Shown here: positions 34,095-40,950 of the stretch, in pieces
Numbering within the stretch: position 1 is the first letter of the stretch
Layout: every line of letters starts with the position of its first letter
Assembly: GCA_041661865.1 (NCBI GenBank)
Contig: JBAZTO010000038.1
Location: forward strand, 1-40,950
DNA from: JBAZTO01 sp041661865
GTDB taxonomy: Bacteria; Planctomycetota; Phycisphaerae; SM23-33
Direction: 5' to 3'
Length of the DNA: 40,950 nucleotides
Made by a program: the position numbers and the translations under genes
Notes under the pieces: generated by a model
Database searches by the model: none
Seen by the model: the letters and a program-made list of their open reading frames with translations, nothing else
Told to the model about the DNA's origin: nothing

Positions 34095-35504
34095 ATGAGA
34101 CACGTTGGGATGATCGCAGTGCTGGCGGTTTTGATTGTGGCGGGTAGCGCCTCAGCCGATGCAAGCAAACAGCTTTTTGATTCCGCCGGCAAGGCGGGGG
34201 CCCTGGCCGTGTTCCGCTGCACGTCCCAGACCGACTTCGGGACGTCCAACGTCGACGGCCTGGCTGTCTGCATTGCCACGCAACCCAAGGCGGTCTTCAT
34301 CACCCTGTCCCTGAACCCTCGCATGGCCGAGAACATCAGCAACCTGACGCTTACGCCCGCCGGCGGCGACAAGACCATCAAGGCGGAGTTGCTGGGCGTG
34401 GATCCCGAAACCTCCATTGGGTTCATTGCGGCCACCGAACCCTACGACAAGTGGTCGGTCATCCAGTTCGTCTCGAAGGCCAACGTGTCCATCGGGCAAC
34501 TGGTCACGTCGGTAGGCCTGCAGGCCGCCGATGGAACGACCCCGCCCTACACGGGGATGGGTTATGTTTCGTCCATCCTCCATACCCCGCAGGAATCGGT
34601 CTACGTCACCGGCGGCAAGCTGACGGGCCCCGGCTCGCCCGTCTTTAATGAAGAGGGCAAGGCTATCGGGCTGGTGGGTTTCCAGCGGCCATTGCTTTTC
34701 CAGATTTCGACGGGGCAGCAGCCGACCCAGGTCGCGATCACCGGGCAGGATGAGACCTCCTTCTTCATGCCCGTCGATGAGTTCGCACAGGTGTTGATGG
34801 CCCCCCCGGCCTCTCCTGACAAAGTCCGCCGCCTCTCATGGATCGGCGCCGGTATGGGCCCGGTCACCAAAGAAGTGGCTGATATCAAGAAGCTCGACGG
34901 TCCCAGCGTGGAACTCATGCAGGTGTTGCCCGAGCAGCCGGCTGCCAAAGCGGGTCTCAAGGATGGCGACATCGTTGTGGCCTTCAACGGCGAGAAGTTG
35001 GAGTTTTTCGCCAATCCCGTGATAGTGGCCCGTGCCCTCAGTGGCAAAATCGCGCGCCTTCCGGCCGGCCAGAGCATCAAGCTGACGGTCCGTCGCGGCG
35101 ATGCGAACGTGGACGTGTCGGTGCCGGTGGCGGCCTTGCCGCCCCTGCCCAGCGAGGCCAAGACGTTCCTGAGCCAGGAATTGGGATTCCAGGTCCGCGA
35201 GAAAGTTGCCCTTGATCAATATCTCGATAAGAGCACCGGCGGCACGCCGGGCCTGGTTGTCGTGCTGGTGGGCAACGGCACTTCCGCGGCCAGCGCCGGC
35301 ATGCAGCAAGGGGATCTGGTTACGTCCATCAACGGCCAGGCTGTGGCGAGCGCAGCCCAGGCGAAGAAGGCCATCGAGGATTCGGCCAAGGCCGATCCCA
35401 AGAAGGCGATGAACTTCACTATCCGCCGCGGCGAACAGACCCAGACGATGTCGCTCCAGATGGGCACTCCGGCGGCTGCCAGCCCGGCGCCGGCGGCTCG
35501 CTGA
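34095..35504 (+). CDS. HtrA/Deg-like pseudoprotease with two PDZ domains
   Basis: An exported protein of 469 residues: signal peptide (about 1-22), a trypsin-like domain (about 30-245), then two PDZ domains (about 265-360 and 385-460). The protease fold is recognisable, but all three catalytic positions appear changed: the His region (TNxHV in HtrA) reads TLSLN near 70-74; the Asp in DPETDLAV is S107 (DPETSIGF); the Ser in GNSGGPL is P179 (TGPGSPVFN). It may be a periplasmic chaperone, adaptor or binding scaffold. ATG 34095 has AGGAG before it and starts the signal peptide. A large exported TPR protein follows 64 bases after, possibly co-transcribed. Confidence 0.78.
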   Translation: MRHVGMIAVLAVLIVAGSASADASKQLFDSAGKAGALAVFRCTSQTDFGTSNVDGLAVCIATQPKAVFITLSLNPRMAENISNLTLTPAGGDKTIKAELLGVDPETSIGFIAATEPYDKWSVIQFVSKANVSIGQLVTSVGLQAADGTTPPYTGMGYVSSILHTPQESVYVTGGKLTGPGSPVFNEEGKAIGLVGFQRPLLFQISTGQQPTQVAITGQDETSFFMPVDEFAQVLMAPPASPDKVRRLSWIGAGMGPVTKEVADIKKLDGPSVELMQVLPEQPAAKAGLKDGDIVVAFNGEKLEFFANPVIVARALSGKIARLPAGQSIKLTVRRGDANVDVSVPVAALPPLPSEAKTFLSQELGFQVREKVALDQYLDKSTGGTPGLVVVLVGNGTSAASAGMQQGDLVTSINGQAVASAAQAKKAIEDSAKADPKKAMNFTIRRGEQTQTMSLQMGTPAAASPAPAAR

Positions 35505-35568
35505 TAATCGCGGCTACTGCTTGATCGTCGCCGGTGTGAGCGATTCAGAGAAATTTGGAGTAGTTGGA

Positions 35569-38223
35569 ATGAGGATGATCTGGGCCGGGTTATGCCTCTG
35601 CACAATGGCCGCGATGGCGGCGGGGCAGCTTCCTTCCAACGGGAGCACCCCTGCCGCGGCAGGGGGTGACCTGACGCCTGTCTGGCAAAGCGCGCCGACG
35701 AGCCAGCCCGTAGCCCCGGGGAGTTCGCGCTTCGGCCAGGCCGATGCGCAGCCTCCCGCAACGACAGGCTCGTCGTGGGTGACCAGCCAACCGGCGGCAA
35801 CGCAGCAGCCTGCCGGTTCGTTCGCATCGGAGCCTTCACCTGTTTCCGCTCCGGCGGCGATGCCAAACCCGGCTGAGCCTGCCGCGACGCCGACGGCCGG
35901 GGCCGCCCCAGCGGGGGCCTCGACGTCCGCAGTGGCTGAGGAGGCCAGGCCTCCCAGCCAGGCCGATGAGCTTGCCGCCGCCAGTCTGCGCGACTCGGCC
36001 CTTGAACTGGTTTATGCACCGTCGACTACCGAGTCGCGTGCGGGGCGGCTGGTCGCGGTGGCCAATTACTCCTGGAAGCTGGCGCCCAACGATCCGCAGA
36101 CGGCCACGATCCTGTCGGACATCTACCAGGGCCGGGACGAGCTGGCCTCCGCATTGGAGATGACGCAATTCCTGCTCAAGCTCCGTCCAAAGGACTTCGC
36201 CCTCCTTCGGGCCCAGCTCCGCCTGGGCGTGGCCACGCGTCCCAAGGGTGACGATCAGGTCGCCTTCCTTGGATCGTTCATCAATGACGAAACCCGCCCG
36301 CCGGCGATTCGGTCCGAGGCGGCCATCGCGATGAACAACGTGTTGACGCGAATGGGCCAGAAGGATCGCGCCCAGGAAATGATGGCGACGGCGCTGAAGC
36401 TGGACGAACTGAATCCCACGGCCCTTCAGGCCTCCATGCCCAAAGACGCGCCGCCGGACGGGGTGAGCCTGACCCGGCTGCGCCTGGGATATCTCAAGGG
36501 AAGCCCGCGATACTTCCAGGCCGCGAAGGATCTGGCGGAGACGTTCGCGGGCGCGGGATTGTCCGAGCCGGCCCTCAAGTTCCTTGCATGTCTCTGGCAG
36601 GCCAATCTTACCGGCAAGGACTCCAATGGACCTCCCGCCGGGCTGGTCGATATGTACCTAAACGCGATGCTTGACGCCGGCCAATACGAGACGGCTGTGC
36701 GCATGTTTGAGCCCTTCCTCGAGAAGTATCCCGAAGACACCTACATGGCATCCTTGATGGCCGAGGCGTACAGTTCCAGCGGACAGACCGCCAAGGCCGA
36801 CGCCATCATTGCGGCCCTGGCCGACCGGTTCGACACGGCCTCAAGCGCCAAGCCGCTGTCGCCCGGCCAGCTTTGGAGCCTGTCGATGTTCTACGCGATG
36901 GTGGCTGGCGACCATGACAAGGCCCTGGCCCAGGCCAGGAAGCTCGCGTCCCTGAACGAAACGGACGAAGCGGCCCAGGAACTGATCGGAGTGGCCGAGT
37001 TGCGCAGCGGTCAGGCCGACCTGGTGACCGCGGGGCGGCAACGGCTGGAAAAACTCAAACGCATGGACCCCCTGATGGCCGCGGCGCTGGCGGCAAGCTA
37101 CCTGGCGGCCGGTGATTCCCAGGCCGGAACGGACTCCCTCCAGAAGGGTTTGGCCGTTCGCGGGAGCAACTTCGGGACGCGTCTGCTGCGAAAACTGGCC
37201 GAGCAATACAAGATCGATTTCCCCCCGCACAAGGATGCCCAGGCCTTGCAGGATCTGCTGGGCGCCTTCGACATGCGTTACCTGGACATGGCAGTCAACC
37301 CGCAGAAGTACCTGGCCGTGACGCTGAAGCCCCTGGCCGAGCGCACCATGCCGGGTCAGCCGATCCTGATCGAGGCGACGCTGAGCAACATCGGACCCCT
37401 GGACATCCCGCTGGGAGACTGGGGACTCATCAACCCACGAATGGGCTTTGTTGTCTCGGCCGCCCCGCTGACGCGCGAAAAATTCACAGGCCTGCCGATG
37501 GTGATCTGGCCGGCTCCTCGCTCCCTGGCGCCCGGGGAATCCGTCAGTGCGACGGTGCGGCTGGACGTGGCGGGCCTGGGGCAGTTCCTCGGCAAGTACC
37601 CGCTGGAGGAGATCACGCTGAAGGTGGCCGGCTTGATCGACCCAGCCGAGCAGGGCTTTGGGGGCGAGAGCGTCAGCTCGCTGCCGGACTACCCGCTCGA
37701 ACCAGTGACCCTTGTCCGCTCGAGCCTGATGGGATCCTTCGACCGTGAGGATGAGGCGGCGTGGGGCAAGGCCTATCGGCGCGCCCTGAGCGTACTCTAC
37801 ACCCGCCAGGTCCGCGGCGACCTGCCGATCCGCATGGAGGCCATGAGGCAACTGGGCAGCCTGATCACGATGGCGCGGGAGATTGACCTCTCCAAGGTGC
37901 GGCTGCCCGATGCCCTCAAGGGCGTTGTGGACAAGCGTATCTTTCTGGCGATGCTCCAGAAGGCGTTGACCGATCCGTCGGAGGTTGTCCGCGCCGAGAT
38001 ATTGACGGCCCTTCAGGACGCCCGCCTGGACGATGCGATCATCAAGCTGGTCTTGCCGGCGGCACAGGATACCAGTCCCCTGGTTCGCTTCCGGGCGGCT
38101 GAGCTGCTGGGCGCGTCGCGAAAGTTGCGGCAGGAAGAAGTTATGAACGCCTTGGCCAAGGACAGCGACAAGTTCGTCGCGATGATGGCGGGGCTGTTCG
38201 CACGCACCGAAACGGCCAAGTAA
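35569..38223 (+). CDS. Large exported TPR/HEAT-repeat protein
   Basis: The protein (884 residues) is not named in any family I recognise. A signal peptide (about 1-20) is followed by a Pro/Ala/Ser/Thr-rich spacer (to about 130), then many TPR-like helices (about 140-560; e.g. DIYQGRDELASALEMTQFLLKLRPKD), then a beta-sandwich-like segment (about 585-690, starting VTLKPLAERTMPGQPILIEA), and HEAT-like repeats at the end (about 740-884). Such scaffolds assemble other envelope proteins. Start ATG 35569 has GGAG eight bases upstream. The upstream gene is the HtrA-like pseudoprotease; together they could be an envelope scaffold pair. Function unknown. Confidence 0.7.
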   Translation: MRMIWAGLCLCTMAAMAAGQLPSNGSTPAAAGGDLTPVWQSAPTSQPVAPGSSRFGQADAQPPATTGSSWVTSQPAATQQPAGSFASEPSPVSAPAAMPNPAEPAATPTAGAAPAGASTSAVAEEARPPSQADELAAASLRDSALELVYAPSTTESRAGRLVAVANYSWKLAPNDPQTATILSDIYQGRDELASALEMTQFLLKLRPKDFALLRAQLRLGVATRPKGDDQVAFLGSFINDETRPPAIRSEAAIAMNNVLTRMGQKDRAQEMMATALKLDELNPTALQASMPKDAPPDGVSLTRLRLGYLKGSPRYFQAAKDLAETFAGAGLSEPALKFLACLWQANLTGKDSNGPPAGLVDMYLNAMLDAGQYETAVRMFEPFLEKYPEDTYMASLMAEAYSSSGQTAKADAIIAALADRFDTASSAKPLSPGQLWSLSMFYAMVAGDHDKALAQARKLASLNETDEAAQELIGVAELRSGQADLVTAGRQRLEKLKRMDPLMAAALAASYLAAGDSQAGTDSLQKGLAVRGSNFGTRLLRKLAEQYKIDFPPHKDAQALQDLLGAFDMRYLDMAVNPQKYLAVTLKPLAERTMPGQPILIEATLSNIGPLDIPLGDWGLINPRMGFVVSAAPLTREKFTGLPMVIWPAPRSLAPGESVSATVRLDVAGLGQFLGKYPLEEITLKVAGLIDPAEQGFGGESVSSLPDYPLEPVTLVRSSLMGSFDREDEAAWGKAYRRALSVLYTRQVRGDLPIRMEAMRQLGSLITMAREIDLSKVRLPDALKGVVDKRIFLAMLQKALTDPSEVVRAEILTALQDARLDDAIIKLVLPAAQDTSPLVRFRAAELLGASRKLRQEEVMNALAKDSDKFVAMMAGLFARTETAK

Positions 38224-38406
38224 CGCCAGCCATGACGGCCGGCGTTTCCATCGCCCATGTCGCGGACTGGCTTGCATCGCTGCGCCGCTCGTTGGGTGTG
38301 GGCGGATATGTGGTACCTCGATCCTGAAAGAATAATCGCGTTTACCTTGCCCGGAGGCGATATTCAAGACGCAAAAGCCGGTGGCAAAACGAAGTGGAGA
38401 GTCTGA

Positions 38407-39579
38407 ATGGACCAGCGCAGCGGCAAGACGATCAATGAGAAGAAGCGGCTGCACGAGGCCTTCTGGTGCGGCGACGGCCCCAGCCTGATCCTGATTCCGC
38501 CAGCCCGGCAGGACTTGGGTAGCACAGGCGTCTCGCCTGTGGGTCCAGGTAGCACAGGCGTCTCGCCTGTGGGTCCGGGTAGCACGGGCGTCTCGCCTGT
38601 GGATTCGTATGACCTGCGGAATTACGTCCGGCGATTCAACGATCCGCGGGCGATGTGGGAGTCGGAGATGGCCCGTGCGGCAGCCGTGGTCGATTGTCCC
38701 ACCGACGGCATCGCGGCGGTCCGGCCGAACCTGGGCGTGATCTTCATCCCGGCGATTGTCGGGCAGGGCTTTGGCCTCAGCGACTCGGCCATGCCCTGGC
38801 CGGGCGAGCCCCTGGGCCGCGAGCAAATCCGGGCGGCCGCCAGCGCCGATGTCGCACACACGGAGATGATGGCCCGGGCCGCGGCGTTCTATGAGATTCA
38901 TCGCGCCGGCGGCGGAGAGTGTGTCGCGGCCTACCATGCCGACACGCAAGGGGTCTTCAACCTTGCCCACTTGCTCTATGGCGAGCAGATTTTCGTGGAC
39001 CTGGCCGATCCCGACGAAACTGCCTGGATGGCTGAACTGATGCAGATCAGCCGCGAACTGTGGGTACGGGTCTCGTCGCATCTGAAAACGCTGCTGGGCG
39101 AGGCGGCCGGCAGCATGATCCACGCCCACGGCGCCAGCCAGGGGGTTTACTTCCCCTCTGCCGGCGTGCGTACGACCGAAGACACCGCGACGCTGATCTC
39201 GCCGGCGATGATCGATACGACGATTGCCCCGGCCGTGGACGCGGCGGCCAAGCCGTTCGGCGGCGCGTTCGTACACTTCTGCGGCTGCCACACGGGCCTG
39301 CTGGAGCGATTGTGCCGCCTGGAGCGCACGCGGGCGCTGGACCTGGGCAACCCGGAGATGTACGACACGGAATGGGTTCTGCGGCAGTGCGCGGCGACGG
39401 GCACGGTCCTGTGCGGCGGCATCGCCGCGCAGGGCGGCGAGGACTGGCGAGCTTATATTGCCCGCATTGCGAAGCTGGTCAAGAAAACCGGTGCCCGCAT
39501 GATTCTCCGCCCGGCGGTTTTCCCCAACACGCGCGAAGAAGCGGCAGAGATGCTGGAGACCTGGCACGAACTGACGTAA
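38407..39579 (+). CDS. UroD-like (corrinoid methyltransferase type) protein with repeat insertion
   Basis: A 390-residue protein with the uroporphyrinogen decarboxylase fold, more like the methylcobamide:CoM-type methyltransferases or uncharacterised planctomycete relatives than true HemE. A metal-type motif HFCGC is at 290-294 (H290, C292, C294). Residues 38-67 are three copies of a 10-residue unit (GSTGVSPVGP type) encoded by a palindromic DNA repeat; see the separate entry. This segment falls near the N-terminus, and the reading frame continues through it. A further UroD-like gene lies downstream on the other strand. Substrate unknown; demethylation of a methylated compound is a reasonable guess. 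Confidence 0.65.
   Translation: MDQRSGKTINEKKRLHEAFWCGDGPSLILIPPARQDLGSTGVSPVGPGSTGVSPVGPGSTGVSPVDSYDLRNYVRRFNDPRAMWESEMARAAAVVDCPTDGIAAVRPNLGVIFIPAIVGQGFGLSDSAMPWPGEPLGREQIRAAASADVAHTEMMARAAAFYEIHRAGGGECVAAYHADTQGVFNLAHLLYGEQIFVDLADPDETAWMAELMQISRELWVRVSSHLKTLLGEAAGSMIHAHGASQGVYFPSAGVRTTEDTATLISPAMIDTTIAPAVDAAAKPFGGAFVHFCGCHTGLLERLCRLERTRALDLGNPEMYDTEWVLRQCAATGTVLCGGIAAQGGEDWRAYIARIAKLVKKTGARMILRPAVFPNTREEAAEMLETWHELT
38518..38607 (+). repeat. Three 30-bp palindromic repeats inside a coding sequence
   Basis: Units at 38518-38547, 38548-38577 and 38578-38607 share the core GGTAGCACAGGCGTCTCGCC with small changes. Each contains a hairpin CACAGGC-GTCTC-GCCTGTG (third copy CACGGGC). The 30-base period is a multiple of three, so the frame survives and yields a repeated 10-residue peptide. 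The same family occurs, reverse-complemented, at 10547-10570. Confidence 0.85.
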
Positions 39580-39645
39580 TCGCGGCCGCACTTGCCTGCC
39601 ATCGGTATTGGCCCGGCCGCACATGCCGCGATGATGGCCACCCGC

Positions 39646-40740
39646 TCAGTACATCATGTGTTCGCGGTAGACCTCAACGGCATACTGGTAGTCCTGGTAG
39701 TCCACGTTGGTGGAGATAGAGTGATCCGAGGCCAGGACGAACCTCGCGCCCCGCGCCTTCATGCCCTCAGCCAGATCGGCGACCGACTTGCGGATCAGGC
39801 CGCGATCGTGCGACTCCAGGATGCGCGCATCCAGCCCGCCGATCAGCGCGAGCTTGTCGGCATACTTGTCGGCGATGCGGAGCGGATCGTTGCCGGCCTT
39901 GACTTCCATGGGGTTCAGGGCGTCAAAGCCGACCTCCACGATCATGTCCAGCAGCGGCTCCACCAGGCCGCAGGTGTGCAGCACCACGGGCAGATCGTAG
40001 GAGTGGAAGAACTCGACCATTTCGCGGAAGTAAGGGAAGATCATCTCCGCGAAAAGCTCCGGCGAGCAGAAGGTTCGCTGCTTGTAGCCCAAATCCTCGT
40101 ACATCCAGACGCCGTCGGGAACCCCACCCTGCTCCAGGAGCAGTTTGTAGTGGGCCTTGAAGAAGTCGGTGTGGACGCGGCAGTAGTCGTGGATCCACGG
40201 CTTGTCCAGCAGCATGTTCTCGTACAGGCAGATGTCGCCGAGGGATTGCCGCATGTTTTCCCATACGAACATGTGGCCGTAGTAGGTCCAGAGCCCCTGC
40301 TTCCGCCGGCGAGGCAGGGCTTCCTTCGGCCCCTTGATATTGACCCGTTCGGGGTCGGTGTTGAGCAGATGGGACCGATAGTCCCGCTCCCACACCTCGC
40401 GGCTGGTCATGCGAAAGTCGATGTGCTCCGGGGTGCCGGACTTGTTCTTCCACCACTTCAGCGAGGCCCCGGCGCCGTTGCGGACGACCTTCCACTCATC
40501 GGTTTCCTCGACGATCTCATTGACGCCCTTGAGGGGCAGGATTTCAAACCAGCCGCCCACGAAGTCCATGTCGAAACCGAAATGGTCCACCGAACTGACC
40601 GGTTTGCCCTCGGAATTCGTGGGATATCCCTGCCCGACCCATTTGAGAAGCGTATCGCTCCACGGGCTGTCGAACAGGCCGATCCGGTCGGCCTTCTTCT
40701 TCCGCAACAGATTGTCTATGACTTCGCGTGATGTCTGCAT
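39646..40740 (-). CDS. UroD-like methyltransferase-type protein
   Basis: A 364-residue protein of the UroD/MtaA fold superfamily. The HTCG motif (H255, C257) near PVVLHTCGLVEPLLDMI is the HxC zinc motif of the methylcobamide:CoM methyltransferase group, which true HemE lacks. GFDALNPMEVKAGNDP and LIGGLDARIL match the barrel edge. It is probably a corrinoid-linked or similar methyl-transfer enzyme. ATG 40740 with AAAGG just upstream. It converges on the other UroD-like gene (38407-39579), with 66 bases between the two ends; the two proteins are related but clearly diverged. Confidence 0.75.
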   Translation of the reverse strand: MQTSREVIDNLLRKKKADRIGLFDSPWSDTLLKWVGQGYPTNSEGKPVSSVDHFGFDMDFVGGWFEILPLKGVNEIVEETDEWKVVRNGAGASLKWWKNKSGTPEHIDFRMTSREVWERDYRSHLLNTDPERVNIKGPKEALPRRRKQGLWTYYGHMFVWENMRQSLGDICLYENMLLDKPWIHDYCRVHTDFFKAHYKLLLEQGGVPDGVWMYEDLGYKQRTFCSPELFAEMIFPYFREMVEFFHSYDLPVVLHTCGLVEPLLDMIVEVGFDALNPMEVKAGNDPLRIADKYADKLALIGGLDARILESHDRGLIRKSVADLAEGMKARGARFVLASDHSISTNVDYQDYQYAVEVYREHMMY

Positions 40741-40805
40741 TGTGACCTTTGGTAATGGCTATTTCCGGCCCGGCGCCATCTCCTCCGCTTTGCGACGGGG
40801 CATCA

Positions 40806-40821
40806 TATCCTCGAAAGGATA
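40806..40821. other. Short perfect hairpin
   Basis: TATCCT-CGAA-AGGATA lies between the two divergent starts (40740 minus, 40863 plus). It could be an operator-like dyad or chance; there is no supporting evidence of function. Confidence 0.25.
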
Positions 40822-40862
40822 CCACACCTGCTTGTGACCCGCTAAGCTGCCTGCACTAAAGA

Positions 40863-40950
40863 ATGAACAGTCTGGAGATTCAGTCGCAACGGGTGATTCT
40901 TGTTGCGGTTGAGTGTGCGGACCGCCCGCATGATCGCTTTCTCCAGATTC
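40863..40950 (+). CDS. Partial CDS, possible GTPase HflX N-terminus
   Basis: An open frame begins at ATG 40863 and runs off the edge with 29 codons. It contains QRVILVAVECADRP, similar to the region near the start of HflX (ERAILVG...), the ribosome-associated GTPase. No GTPase motif is in view, and the ribosome site is weak, so the identification is tentative. Confidence 0.4.
   Translation, partial: MNSLEIQSQRVILVAVECADRPHDRFLQI

Noticed and set aside
38518..38607. Possible CRISPR-like array (three 30-bp repeats)
   Set aside because: The repeats are directly adjacent without spacers and lie within a coding frame.

Overview
The window is about 41 kb of high-GC bacterial chromosome. Several traits fit a planctomycete of the Phycisphaerae type. 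These are an LL-diaminopimelate aminotransferase, cytosolic paralogous glycosidases, two UroD-like proteins, very large TPR/HEAT secreted proteins, and many short GC-rich palindromes scattered between and inside genes. The taxon is inferred from this style; there is no rRNA or other marker to prove it. Acetate kinase suggests fermentative acetate metabolism.

Layout. Positions 1-2424 hold palindromic repeats, an Rh-type ammonium/gas channel (minus strand) and a divergent exported beta-carbonic anhydrase. Positions 2693-12703 are a minus-strand block of five predicted cytoplasmic glycosidases: a GH95-like enzyme, a palindrome-filled gap, then four tightly packed (alpha/beta)8 enzymes of the GH31/GH36 type. 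One of the four has lost its expected nucleophile. Positions 13002-14634 are an AT-richer restriction-modification pair that looks acquired. Positions 14704-20439 (minus) hold a lipoprotein and purQ and purL; a GxxExxY nuclease-like gene with inverted purine-rich flanks fills the purL-purQ gap exactly. PurL carries two PurS-like domains at its N-terminus.

The 342-base gap between purL and ackA contains a compact 132-bp element with 23-bp terminal inverted repeats and a 9-bp flanking direct repeat, like a MITE. From 20782 to 39579 everything reads on the plus strand: ackA, a LysM protein, a FlgI-like lipoprotein with HEAT-like repeats, smc, dapL, folK, a deoxynucleoside kinase, panC, panD, an lgt with a large EF-hand-containing insertion, an HtrA-like protein without its catalytic triad, a large exported TPR/HEAT protein, and a UroD-like gene with three in-frame 30-bp palindromic repeats. 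A second UroD-like gene lies on the minus strand (39646-40740), and the start of a possible hflX runs off the right edge.

Working together: purL/purQ act in purine synthesis; panC/panD in pantothenate synthesis; folK in folate synthesis; dapL in lysine and peptidoglycan synthesis; lgt in lipoprotein maturation, serving the several lipoproteins encoded here. The most unusual features are the palindromic repeat families, the probable pseudoenzymes (glycosidase and HtrA), the EF-hand Lgt and the GxxExxY cassette. No tRNA, rRNA, CRISPR array or complete insertion sequence was seen.
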